The notes beneath the pieces were generated by a model that did no database searches, had not been told where the DNA came from, and saw nothing but the letters and a program-made list of their open reading frames with translations. From Anoxybacteroides tepidamans (GTDB lineage: Bacteria > Bacillota > Bacilli > Bacillales > Anoxybacillaceae), in contig NZ_JACHEP010000002.1 in NCBI RefSeq assembly GCF_014201465.1, positions 186,001 to 250,000 of the forward strand: a DNA stretch of 64,000 nucleotides, written 5' to 3'. Within the stretch, counting starts at the first letter, position 1; each line of letters starts with the position of its first letter. Shown one piece after another: positions 38,864 to 46,722 of the stretch. The position numbers and the translations under genes were made by a program.

Positions 38864-39383
38864 TATTCATCGTACAGCCTTTTTGGTAGGTCACGGCTAA
38901 TGAACCCTTTGTCCTCGAGGTTATAGGGATGGGGAATTTGAGTCATCACGGTTTCGGCTGCGATTCGATCGTGGCAGGATGCTTCCGTCACTACATATCC
39001 ATTGGCAAACCTTAATCGGTCACTTGAAGGTGCCGTTTCAACCCGCAGTACCATTGCTTTTTTGAAGCGCAGTACCCGATGTGTGCGATCCCTTGAAATC
39101 GTTTTGCACAGTGTATTCTCGCGACATGGCACACTCCAACCGGCAAGCTGTCGACCACGGCATAGGCATGACGTGGCCGCGGCCAGTTCATGACAAATCT
39201 ATTTGATCGCAAAACGCAACGCTCGACAACGGCGGTTATATCGGGAACGTTCGAGAAACTATCCCTTTGTAAACAAGTTTCCGCTGACAAAGCGATGCCA
39301 TGCACGTTCGGAAAAAAAACAAACAACTTCCCTAAAATAAAATTATGAATGGCAATGATGACAGCGTCTTCTTGTTTCACCAA
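38860..39383 (-). mobile_element. IS982-family transposase remnant
   Basis: Two overlapping minus-strand frames together give a piece of an IS982-like DDE transposase. The upstream frame (to 39012) includes VKQEDAVIIAIHNFILGKLF, VVDSLPVGVCHVARIHCAK and GYCASKKQWYCGLKRHLQV. The downstream frame (to 38860) gives RLRFANGYVVTEASCHD and NLEDKGFISRDLPKRLYDEY. A +1 shift near 39015 separates them. The N terminus and both terminal repeats are missing, so it is inactive. It directly abuts the broken coiled-coil gene. Confidence 0.8.
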
Positions 39384-39905
39384 ATGGCGATTGCGACGTT
39401 GAAGATAGATCTGAATTTATGAAAGTTGGGCACAAACAAAGAAGAAAGTGGCTGCATATTGTTTTTGAATATTCGCCTGTAGTAAAATGAAAGGCTCTTG
39501 CCTAGGGATTCTCCTTCTCAATGTTTGGTCGCACTTTCATTTTAAGGAGATCCGCAGGCAAGGGTTATTTTTATGCTTGCTTGAGTTTATCTTAATTATT
39601 GACTCGCATTTAATTTTTCCACACAATGGTATGGTCCTTTATGAAGGCGATTTTCAAGACTGGTTAAAATTATTTCACACAACTCCCCCATGAGGCATTC
39701 GCGATAATGATCGAACAGAGCTGAATTTCACCATCCTTCTAGATACATGCCTGAAGTATGTCTAATGCCTCTAGTCCTTTGATACAAAAGGATTTAGAGG
39801 TATTTTGCTTATCTAGTCGCTGTCGAAAATCGGGATTCCATTCATCGAAAAATAACAGGTCATAGCACAGCCCACTTGCGGGCGGGGAAACGGTGCGAGG
39901 ATAGG
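39384..39905. other. gene-free stretch with a long imperfect hairpin
   Basis: I see no convincing gene here; a plus-strand 68-codon frame at 39487-39693 has no ribosome site and no recognised sequence. The only structure is a hairpin: AATGCCTCTAGTCCTTT (39764-39780) pairs with 39786-39804 with one mismatch, followed by TTTTGCTT. It could be a leftover plus-strand terminator. Confidence 0.5.
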
Positions 39906-40535
39906 TTACAATCCCTTCGGCGTCACTTTCTTTTCCACCTTCCGCAGTAGCCAGTCAAACAAAATCGCTAAAATCGCGGCTGGGATGGCGCCGGCTAAAA
40001 TCAAGTTTTTGTCGGCGATGCGCAAGCCACGGTCAATCAAGTCGCCAAGCCCGCCGGCGCCGATAAACGTCGCTAAAGCAGCGACGCCGATCGTCAGCAC
40101 GGTCGCTGTGCGTACGCCGGCCATGATAACCGGAAGCGAAAGCGGCAACTCGACCATCCATAAAATTTGCCGCGACGTCATACCCATCCCTTTCCCAGCG
40201 TCAACGAGCGCCGGATCGACGCCGAGAATACCGGTGTACGTATTGCGCAAAATCGGCAACAGGGCATACAGCGTCAAGGCAATGATCGCCGGCAGTTTGC
40301 CGATGCCGAAAATCGGCAGCATAAACCCAAGCAGCGCCAAGCTCGGAATCGTTTGAATGATGGCGGCAACGCCAATGATCGGCTCGGCGAGCTTCCGGTA
40401 GCGCGTTAAGAAGACGCCGAGCGGCACGGCGACGGCGATCGCAATGCCCATGGCAATGGCCGATAACAGCACATGTTCTTGAAAGGCGAGCCAAATTTCT
40501 TCTTTTCGTTCGATAAATGTCTGTAACAATTTCAT
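39906..40535 (-). CDS. osmoprotectant-type ABC transporter, permease
   Basis: This 209-residue permease belongs to the OpuBB/OpuCB/ProW group that imports choline, glycine betaine or related compounds. It has about five to six membrane spans and the EAA-type loop DAGKGMGMTSRQILWMVELP. The typical segment IGAGGLGDLIDRGLRIAD follows. The ATG at 40535 follows AAGGAGGG. A gap of 221 bases separates it from the ATPase gene, longer than usual in such operons. The base composition is clearly more GC-rich than that of flanking genes. Only one permease is present, where Opu systems normally have two. Confidence 0.9.
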   Translation of the reverse strand: MKLLQTFIERKEEIWLAFQEHVLLSAIAMGIAIAVAVPLGVFLTRYRKLAEPIIGVAAIIQTIPSLALLGFMLPIFGIGKLPAIIALTLYALLPILRNTYTGILGVDPALVDAGKGMGMTSRQILWMVELPLSLPVIMAGVRTATVLTIGVAALATFIGAGGLGDLIDRGLRIADKNLILAGAIPAAILAILFDWLLRKVEKKVTPKGL

Positions 40536-40756
40536 TGTATCCCTCCTTGACGGAAAACCGCAGTGGATGGTCGCCGCACGGTCATGGACTGAGCCCTTGT
40601 GTAAGGCTCTCGCCGCCGTTTTGGAGCAAGCGGCCCAACCTTTTTCTGTACATTTAGGCAAAGCGGCAACCTAAGGCAAGCGGCTGATAGGATTGGCTAC
40701 GAACGGGATAGCATGGCTTTTCCAAGCTGCCATCTGTCCGTGCTCCGTTCGTTTCT

Positions 40757-41884
40757 TTAAGCTTGCTGCTGGAACGTCCACTCCGCGAGGGCACGCATCA
40801 TGCTCGAGCGTGTAATCCCGCCGATCAGCCGTTCGCCGTCAAGCACCGGGATGATGCGCACGTCCGGATCTTGGAACAAAGCGGCGACGTTCGTGACGTC
40901 CGCTTCTTTCGCCAATGTCGTTACATCGTAATCGGCGATGTCGGCGATCAACAAATGTTCTTCGTTGTATCTCTGTTCGATTTGTTTCAACGTTACGATG
41001 CCAAGAAACGATTGCTTCTTATCGACAACAACTAGGCTGTCGACTTTTTTCGCTTTCATCAGCCGGAACGCTTCGGCCAAGCCGCGCCTTGGCGAGATCG
41101 TCGCGACGGTATCAGACATTAAGTCTTCCGCTGTCGGCACGGCCGTCTGACGGGTTAGTAGCCGGTTTTCACCGATAAACTCGCGGACAAACGTGTTCGC
41201 AGGCCGCCGGAGCATTTGGTCCGGATTGGCAAACTGGACAATTTTCCCATCTTTCATGAGCGCGATCCGATCGGCGATTTTAATCGCCTCATCCATATCG
41301 TGAGTGACAAAGACGATCGTTTTGTGGATTTCTTCTTGCAGACGAACGATGTCATCTTGCAGCTGTTCGCGGCTGATCGGGTCCAAGGCGCTGAACGGCT
41401 CATCCATTAAAATGATGTCCGGCTCGGCGGCCAAGGCGCGGACGACGCCGACACGCTGCTGCTGCCCGCCGCTGAGCTCCGACGGATAGCGGTGCTTGAA
41501 CGTCGAAGGGTCCAACCCGACGAGCTCAAGTAGCTCATCAACCCGTTTTTCATAGGCGTGTTTTTCCCATTTTTTCAACTTCGGCACGAGCGCGATGTTT
41601 TCCGCGATCGTCATATGCGGAAACAAACCGATTTGCTGGATGACGTAGCCGATGTTGCGCCGCAGTTCGACCGGGTCGAGCTCGGAAATGTCTTGCCCAT
41701 CGATGTATACTTTTCCTGATGTCGGCTCGATCAAGCGATTGATCATCCGCATCGTCGTCGTTTTCCCGCATCCGCTCGGCCCGATGAGGGCGACGAGCTC
41801 CCCTCTGCGAATTTCGAGATTCATATTTTTCAAGGCGACAAACCCGTCCTCATACTGTTTCGTCACGTTTTCAAACCGAATCAT
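40757..41884 (-). CDS. osmoprotectant-type ABC transporter, ATP-binding protein with CBS domains
   Basis: The 375-residue product powers the transporter. It shows Walker A LIGPSGCGKTTTMRMI (about 32-47), signature LSGGQQQRVGVVRALA, Walker B DIILMDEPFSALDPISR and the switch His in VFVTHDMDEA. A C-terminal pair of CBS domains (residues about 250-370) follows, as in OpuA/OpuC ATPases where such domains sense ionic strength. The ATG at 41884 lies six bases after CGAGGA. It is 16 bases behind the binding-protein gene. Confidence 0.93.
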   Translation of the reverse strand: MIRFENVTKQYEDGFVALKNMNLEIRRGELVALIGPSGCGKTTTMRMINRLIEPTSGKVYIDGQDISELDPVELRRNIGYVIQQIGLFPHMTIAENIALVPKLKKWEKHAYEKRVDELLELVGLDPSTFKHRYPSELSGGQQQRVGVVRALAAEPDIILMDEPFSALDPISREQLQDDIVRLQEEIHKTIVFVTHDMDEAIKIADRIALMKDGKIVQFANPDQMLRRPANTFVREFIGENRLLTRQTAVPTAEDLMSDTVATISPRRGLAEAFRLMKAKKVDSLVVVDKKQSFLGIVTLKQIEQRYNEEHLLIADIADYDVTTLAKEADVTNVAALFQDPDVRIIPVLDGERLIGGITRSSMMRALAEWTFQQQA

Positions 41885-41900
41885 GGGCATTCCTCGCTTT

Positions 41901-42800
41901 CTAGTCGATCAGTCCTTCCGCTTTTAAGAAATCAATCGCCACCTCGCGCGGATGTTTTCCTTCCAAGTTTACTTCGCCGTTTAATTCCATCATTTTTTCA
42001 TCGGTCAACACACTGGCCAGCTTGTTCAGCTTTTCTTCCAGCCCTCGGTTGGCATTGAGCACTTCTTGGCGGATAATCGGCACGGCGTGGTACGGAGGGA
42101 AGTAATGTTTGTCATCTTCTAACACGACGAGATCGTATTTTTTAATGCGGGCATCGGTCGTATAGGCGGTGATGATGTCAATCTCGCCGTTTTTCGCCGC
42201 TTCGTATTGTAAGTCTGGATCAATGTTGACTGTTTTTTTGAAGTGGAATCCGTACGTATCGACAAGCCCGTCATAGCCGTCGCTTCGCTCAAAAAACTCG
42301 GCGTCTGACCCGAACGTGAGGGAGGACGAATGCTTCACTAAATCGGAGTACGTTTTCACCCCGAGTTTTTCCGCAAGGTCTCTTCGCATTGCCAATGCGT
42401 ATGTGTTATTAAATCCGAGTGGTTTGAGCCAAGCGATGTTGTACTTTTCCTTATACAATTTTTTCGTTTCGTTGTAGATTTGTTCTGGCGTTTTCGCTGG
42501 ATCATATGGCTGTTTTAAAATGTTCAAATACCCGGTCCCCGTGTACTCGACATACATGTCGACATCCCCATTTTCAATGGCTTGTTGGAGCATAAACGCG
42601 CCGCCGAGGCTATCTTTCACATCCACACCCAAATCGGTGTTCGCTTTCACATACTCCGCCAGCAAATGCGTCAAAATGACTTGCTCGGTAAACTTCTTTC
42701 CCGAAATAACGATTTTCCCTTTTGTATCGCTTGTTCCACTGCAGGCCGCCAATGACAACAAAAGCCCGACAGCGATCAATGAAGTGAACCATTTACGCAC
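41901..42800 (-). CDS. osmoprotectant-type ABC transporter, substrate-binding lipoprotein
   Basis: The product is a 299-residue lipoprotein of the OpuAC/OpuCC fold. A signal peptide (VRKWFTSLIAVGLLLSLAAC) ends in the lipobox LAAC. The mature part has ISGKKFTEQVILTHLLAEYV, DSLGGAFMLQQAIENGDVDM and YVEYTGTGYLNIL, typical for quaternary-amine binders. The start is taken as GTG at 42800, six bases after AAGGAGG; an ATG two codons earlier is too close. Order binding protein-ATPase-permease is unusual for Opu operons. Ligand cannot be read from sequence alone. Confidence 0.9.
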   Translation of the reverse strand: MRKWFTSLIAVGLLLSLAACSGTSDTKGKIVISGKKFTEQVILTHLLAEYVKANTDLGVDVKDSLGGAFMLQQAIENGDVDMYVEYTGTGYLNILKQPYDPAKTPEQIYNETKKLYKEKYNIAWLKPLGFNNTYALAMRRDLAEKLGVKTYSDLVKHSSSLTFGSDAEFFERSDGYDGLVDTYGFHFKKTVNIDPDLQYEAAKNGEIDIITAYTTDARIKKYDLVVLEDDKHYFPPYHAVPIIRQEVLNANRGLEEKLNKLASVLTDEKMMELNGEVNLEGKHPREVAIDFLKAEGLID

Positions 42801-43281
42801 TATCATTCCTCCTTGTTTGGCTACTATCATAAAAAAGGGGCAAAAAGGACGCAGAGGGGATGAAAAAGCGTCGCAAAAATAGGATATCGCGGTTTGGTTT
42901 CTGTTGGCAAATTTGGTATCCAGTGATATCCTCACCTATCGCCTATTCTCGCGTCGATGAACGCCCTCTCCTCCCCTATGCTGAAAAATGCTCGGGAATA
43001 CTTTGGAATCCTCCTGAATACTCCGAATTCGTGATGTTCGGGCTGATGCCATGTTGTAAATTAGCACATTATTCACAATCCTTTTTCAAATTACTTCAGA
43101 TGGATTCTGAATAATGTGCAAAATTTTTGCGAATTATTTCGGAACATTTTCACATTCTTTCAGATAACGATTTCCAGTCCCTAGGATGAGCAGATCGAAA
43201 AGAAAAAGAAAAGAAAAAGGAAAGCAGAGGATGTCCCAAAAGTGTTCGCATAGCGTTAACTTTCATTTTTTGTATAAAAAG
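42801..43281. other. intergenic region with IS-end-like inverted repeat
   Basis: No gene is evident. GCACATTATTCA (43064-43075) pairs perfectly with TGAATAATGTGC (43108-43119) over a 32-base spacer. The stretch around the first arm (GTAAATTAGCACATTATTC) recurs with changes at 45388-45410 beside another IS remnant, so both are probably insertion-sequence ends. A purine-rich run occupies about 43194-43235. Confidence 0.5.
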
Positions 43282-43718
43282 GGTTCATCACCAAAAGATG
43301 TACGTGCACCTGCCACTAAAGTATGGTAGCTGTTTCTAGCCGTACTCGCAATGCAAATCGTTGGATATTTCTGTATCCATATCCTCGGCGCTTGATCAAT
43401 TTGATCTTGTTATTCGTTCCCTCCATTTTCCCATTTGAATAAGGCGACAAAATGCACGAAATGATTTCTTCTGTTCGTTTGACGAGTGCTTTTGCGATGG
43501 AGCGCACAACGGAACAGGTGCAAAACATATATCGGTGAATCCAATGTCTAACTATTTGCGACAACGATCTAAAGCTTCCGTAAACAGCTGAATGACATGA
43601 AAATAATCGACCACATGTATGGCTTCTGGACACGCTCCTTGAATGGCTTTTTTCATCGCTGGAGCCAAATCGCTTACGACATACCGAGCAGAATCAGACA
43701 CATGCGCTAATGCACGTC
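43282..43718 (-). mobile_element. ISL3-family transposase remnant with one terminal repeat
   Basis: Minus-strand frames give the middle and end of an ISL3 transposase: VSDSARYVVSDLAPAMKKAI and IHVVDYFHVIQLFTEALDR, then after a frameshift VKRTEEIISCILSPYSNGK and GTNNKIKLIKRRGYGYRNI, ending at 43316. The terminal repeat GGTTCATCACCAAAAGATGTAC is at 43283-43304. The 5' half of the transposase is missing, and its truncated edge joins the desaturase fragment at about 43718. The element is inactive. Confidence 0.8.
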
Positions 43719-44266
43719 AATTTATAATCCAGCATATTATAAAGCCGCTTACGTTGATACATGTTCCGAAGTATATATACGGGACAATTAAAGTAAATAT
43801 TTTTTCAAAAGAAGAGCCTTGGTCAGAGCGAGTGGTAAAAATTTTGTTTTGGCTATCGATTATCACAGCAAGTATCGAGTTTAACTTTTGGAAAGAGTTA
43901 ATTTTGTTTTGGTTCGTTCCTCTTCTTACTACATTTCAAGTTATAAGATATTGGGCAGAAATGGCGGAGCATTCCGGCTTAAAAAACGTTAATGAATTAT
44001 ATGCTAGCAGAAATACTTTTTGTAACCCAATAGGAAGGTTCTTTTTACATCCACATCATGACAATTATCATCTTGTACATCATTTGTTTCCTGCGATTCC
44101 TCACTATAACTTAAAGAAGGCACATTTAATCCTAATGGAGGACGCTGCATACAGAGAGGCTCATCATTGTACGGGATTTTTTAAATCATTCTTACTAGGG
44201 TTTTATAGTATCATTGAGGATATATGTGGCATCTCTTTTGATAGAGGTAAAGGTAAAATTAGTTAA
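43718..44266 (+). pseudogene. fatty acid desaturase, 3' fragment
   Basis: From about 43718 the plus-strand frame encodes the C-terminal part (about 180 residues) of a membrane fatty acid desaturase. It has IHVPKYIYGTIKV, a hydrophobic pair of spans, RYWAEMAEHSGLKNVNELY and the last histidine box HPHHDNYHLVHHLFPAIPHY. The first two histidine boxes and the N terminus are lost at the junction with the ISL3 remnant, so the enzyme cannot work. The open frame starts upstream at 43643 inside IS sequence, which is accidental. Composition is AT-rich, unlike the transporter next door. Confidence 0.85.
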
Positions 44267-44292
44267 TGGGTTCATGAAAAGGTGGGAACATC

Positions 44293-44910
44293 ATGTTGAC
44301 AGCATTACTTCATGGGATTGCATTAGCTTTTGGATTAATTCTACCCCTTGGTGCGCAGAATGTCTTTGTCTTCAACCAAGGGGCTTCACAACCAAAGTTC
44401 AGAGGGGCAGTTCCAGTAATCATTACGGCTTCGCTTTGTGATACTTTACTCATTTTGTTAGCTGTGTTTGGAGTCTCTGTTATTGTTTTTACAGTTCCTT
44501 TACTACAAACTGTACTCTTTTCTTTAGGGTTATTATTTCTGATTTATATGGGGTGGTCTATTTGGAATAGCGCCCCTGCAAGCTTAAGCATGAAAGAAGT
44601 TGCGTTGACTCCTAAAAAACAGATTATGTTTGCATTATCTGTGTCTCTTCTCAATCCACATGCCATCCTAGATACAGTGGGGGTGATTGGAACTAGTTCG
44701 CTTAGTTACAATGGTTTAGACAAAGTTGTGTTTACTATTGCGACCATTTCGGTTTCTTGGATTTGGTTTTTATGTCTTGCCATTGCCGGAAGAATAGTCG
44801 GTAATTTCGATACAAAGGGAACACTTTTAAAAATGATAAATAAACTATCAGCTTTGATCATATGGGGAGTAGCTTTATACATAGCCGTTCAATTGTATAA
44901 AATGTTGTAA
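44293..44910 (+). CDS. LysE family amino acid exporter
   Basis: This 205-residue membrane protein belongs to the LysE/ArgO (YisU-like) family, which exports basic amino acids such as lysine or arginine. It begins MLTALLHGIALAFGLILPLG followed by AQNVFVFNQG, the family's signature in the first span. It contains ITASLCDTLLILLAVFGVSV and SLLNPHAILDTVGVIG, and has six predicted spans. The start follows AAAAGGTGG. It is the only intact gene of the AT-rich patch, between a truncated desaturase and a truncated B3/B4-like gene. Substrate is inferred from family only. Confidence 0.92.
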   Translation: MLTALLHGIALAFGLILPLGAQNVFVFNQGASQPKFRGAVPVIITASLCDTLLILLAVFGVSVIVFTVPLLQTVLFSLGLLFLIYMGWSIWNSAPASLSMKEVALTPKKQIMFALSVSLLNPHAILDTVGVIGTSSLSYNGLDKVVFTIATISVSWIWFLCLAIAGRIVGNFDTKGTLLKMINKLSALIIWGVALYIAVQLYKML

Positions 44911-44917
44911 GCAGGGA

Positions 44918-45100
44918 GTGATGCAATTGATAACTGTTGCGGTGGATCCAAAAATCTTTGAACAATATCCAAATACACATATTACATGCATGATAGCGAA
45001 GAATGTCGTAGTAAAAGAAAATTATGCATCACGTACTATTTTAGAAGAGTTTATAAGGAGTAATGAACAATATTTAAAAAATCAAGAATGGGGGCCTATG
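44918..45100 (+). pseudogene. B3/B4-domain-like protein, 5' fragment
   Basis: The frame begins MMQLITVAVDPKIFEQYPNT and HITCMIAKNVVVKENY, resembling the start of B3/B4 (PheRS-beta-like tRNA-binding) domain proteins of about 230 residues. After about 60 codons (near 45100) it enters antisense IS4 transposase sequence, and the remaining codons to 45265 are not native. It starts eight bases after lysE and was probably co-transcribed with it. The family call is moderate; the truncation is clear. Confidence 0.6.
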
Positions 45101-45385
45101 ACATCGAAAAAAGACTTCGACTGCCCAACGCTCTTGATACATGTCGGCAATCTTTTCTGCCGATACGTCAAAGACATTCGTTACGACGCAAATCTCCTTT
45201 CCATGGGCATCACCAAAGATGACCACTCGATGACGTTTCTTCGAACGGCATTGCTTCGTTCCTAGCTGACCAGTCAAATCAGCGATGACATTGGAATCAG
45301 AAGAAGCAAGACGCTGTAAACGGTGATGACGATGAATCTGTACATTTTCTTTCATGCGAATGACAAAAAGTTGTCCCTTCGGCCA
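45100..45385 (-). mobile_element. IS4-family transposase internal fragment
   Basis: The minus strand encodes PKGQLFVIRMKENVQIHRHH, VADLTGQLG-like sequence, RVVIFGDAHGKEICVVTNVF and IADMYQERWAVEVFFR. These are the beta-strand and YREK-type region (Y-x2-R-x3-E) of IS4-family transposases. Both flanks are cut, so this is a fossil. It disrupts the B3/B4-like gene at its low-coordinate edge. Confidence 0.75.
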
Positions 45386-45426
45386 ATGGTGTAAATTAGC
45401 ACACTATTCCAGAACTACTTTTTCAA

Positions 45427-45571
45427 GGTTCATCACCACAACATGTACTTGACAAACGGTAAACTTCTCTGAACAAGTATATGCAAAAAAACATTAGTTC
45501 GCTGGTTTTCCCTCGGAAACATAAGTAGGGCATATTATGAAAAAATCAAGTACAACTTTTGGTGAAGAGCC
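45427..45571. mobile_element. 145-base miniature ISL3 derivative
   Basis: Imperfect 26-base terminal repeats bound the segment: GGTTCATCACCACAACATGT at 45427, and the complement of GGCTCTTCACCAAAAGTTGT at 45571. They agree at 21 of 26 positions. They match the ISL3 end found at 43283. No coding sequence lies between them, and no clear 8-base target duplication is seen. Confidence 0.6.
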
Positions 45572-45668
45572 AAAAAAGTTCAAAAAATTTTTTGTCATAT
45601 TTTCCTTTCGATCCTGCTTCTTTTTTGTCGAATGATGATATAATGGATAACGAAAAAAGGAGGTGAAC

Positions 45669-46634
45669 ATGATGGAGCAGTTGTTACAACGCATTTTTGA
45701 TGAGTTGGCGTTTTTGCGGACAAATATGGCAACGAAAGGCGATATCGCTGCCATGGACAACCGCATTAGCCACATCGAACAAACGATGGCGACAAAAGAG
45801 GATATCGTCGCTGTAAACAAACGAATCGAGCAGATCGAACAGACGATGGCGACGAAAGACGATATTGCTGCCATGGACAACCGCATCAGCCACATTGAAC
45901 AAACGATGGCGACAAAAGAGGATATCGTCGCTGTAAACAAACGAATCGAGCAGATCGAACAGACGATGGCGACGAAAGACGATATTGCTGCCATGGACAA
46001 CCGCATCAGCCACATCGAACAAACGATGGCAACGAAAGACGATATCGCTGCCATGGACAACCGCATCAGCCACATTGAACAAACGATGGCAACGAAAGAC
46101 GATATCGCTGCCATGGACAACCGCATTAGCCACATTGAACAAACGATGGCAACGAAAGACGATATCACCAGCATCGAACAGCGGATGGCTACCAAAGACG
46201 ATATTGTCGCTGTAAGCAAACGAATCGAACACATGGAACACACAATGGCAACGAAAGAGGACGTTGTTGCGCTAAAAGAGGATATTCAATCTCTAGAAAG
46301 TCGTGTGAGCCACATCGAACAAACAATGGCGACGAAAGAGGATGTGGCTGCGCTAAAAGAGGATATTCAATCTCTAGAAAGTCGTGTGAGTCACATCGAA
46401 CAAACAATGGCGACGAAAGAGGATGTGGCAGACATTCCATTTATTAAACAAGCGGTGATGGAAACGTTAGAAGCCATTAACGAAATCCCAGCCATGAAAC
46501 AAACCCTCGCCCAAGCGCTACGAAAACTAGACGATGTCATCGCCGGCCAAGCGCGGCAAGAGCTCGTTCTCCAATCACTCGCATTTCGTTCGCTTGAACA
46601 GGAAAATGAGATTCGCGCATTAAAAGCGAAATAA
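45669..46634 (+). CDS. coiled-coil tandem-repeat protein of unknown function
   Basis: I do not recognise a named family. The 321-residue product starts (M)MEQLLQRIFDELAFLRTN and continues with twelve units that each begin MATK, mostly of the form MATKxDIxAxxxRIxxIEQT. Unit lengths are 20 residues (seven times), 13, 20, 27, 27 and a final unit that runs into a unique C-terminal helix (IKQAVMETLEAINEIPAMKQ, then RQELVLQSLAFRSLEQENEI). All unit lengths equal 6 modulo 7, so each unit is whole heptads plus a six-residue step. No signal peptide or membrane span is seen. GGAGGTG precedes the start. A broken paralogue lies at 38.6 kb. A long cytoplasmic coiled coil is the likely structure. Confidence 0.85.
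   Translation: MMEQLLQRIFDELAFLRTNMATKGDIAAMDNRISHIEQTMATKEDIVAVNKRIEQIEQTMATKDDIAAMDNRISHIEQTMATKEDIVAVNKRIEQIEQTMATKDDIAAMDNRISHIEQTMATKDDIAAMDNRISHIEQTMATKDDIAAMDNRISHIEQTMATKDDITSIEQRMATKDDIVAVSKRIEHMEHTMATKEDVVALKEDIQSLESRVSHIEQTMATKEDVAALKEDIQSLESRVSHIEQTMATKEDVADIPFIKQAVMETLEAINEIPAMKQTLAQALRKLDDVIAGQARQELVLQSLAFRSLEQENEIRALKAK
45726..46406 (+). repeat. in-frame 60-bp tandem repeats with 39- and 81-bp variants
   Basis: MATK-unit starts fall at 45726, 45786, 45846, 45906, 45966, 46026, 46086, 46146, 46185, 46245, 46326 and 46407. Spacings are therefore seven of 60, then 39, 60, 81 and 81 bases. Two sub-types alternate in the first units, giving a 120-bp higher-order repeat at 45786-46025. 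There are no spacers, so it is not a CRISPR array. Confidence 0.95.
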
Positions 46635-46687
46635 TCTAGCCACGCAACAACACTTCTCATCGCAGCAATTAACCCAATACTAAGCGC

Positions 46688-46719
46688 AAAAAAGCAACCG
46701 CACGCACGGTTGCTTTTCG
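46688..46719. terminator. bidirectional terminator between repeat gene and Uma2 gene
   Basis: AGCAACCG (46693-46700) pairs with CGGTTGCT (46707-46714) between convergent genes, with A-run before and TTTT after. Confidence 0.85.
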
Positions 46720-46722
46720 CCA

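Noticed and set aside
39487-39693. Plus-strand 68-codon frame (MKGSCLGILLLNVWSHFHF)
   Set aside because: No ribosome site, no recognisable family, and it lies in IS-scarred sequence.
40536-40661. N-terminal extension of the ABC permease
   Set aside because: The 42 extra residues are not hydrophobic or conserved, and a strong ribosome site precedes the ATG at 40535.
43643-43717. Upstream extension of the desaturase frame
   Set aside because: These codons are antisense to ISL3 transposase sequence, so the open frame is a chance fusion.
45100-45265. 3' half of the B3/B4-like frame as native coding sequence
   Set aside because: The sequence is the reverse complement of an IS4 transposase segment, which explains the odd residues after codon 60.
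45494-46243. Long minus-strand frames antisense to the coiled-coil gene (also 45684-46241)
   Set aside because: They exist because the 60-bp repeats keep other frames open. Their sequence is low-complexity, there is no ribosome site, and the plus-strand frame has a strong start and a terminator.
45726-46406. Regular direct repeats as a possible CRISPR array
   Set aside because: Repeats are contiguous, in frame and without unique spacers, and no cas genes are near.
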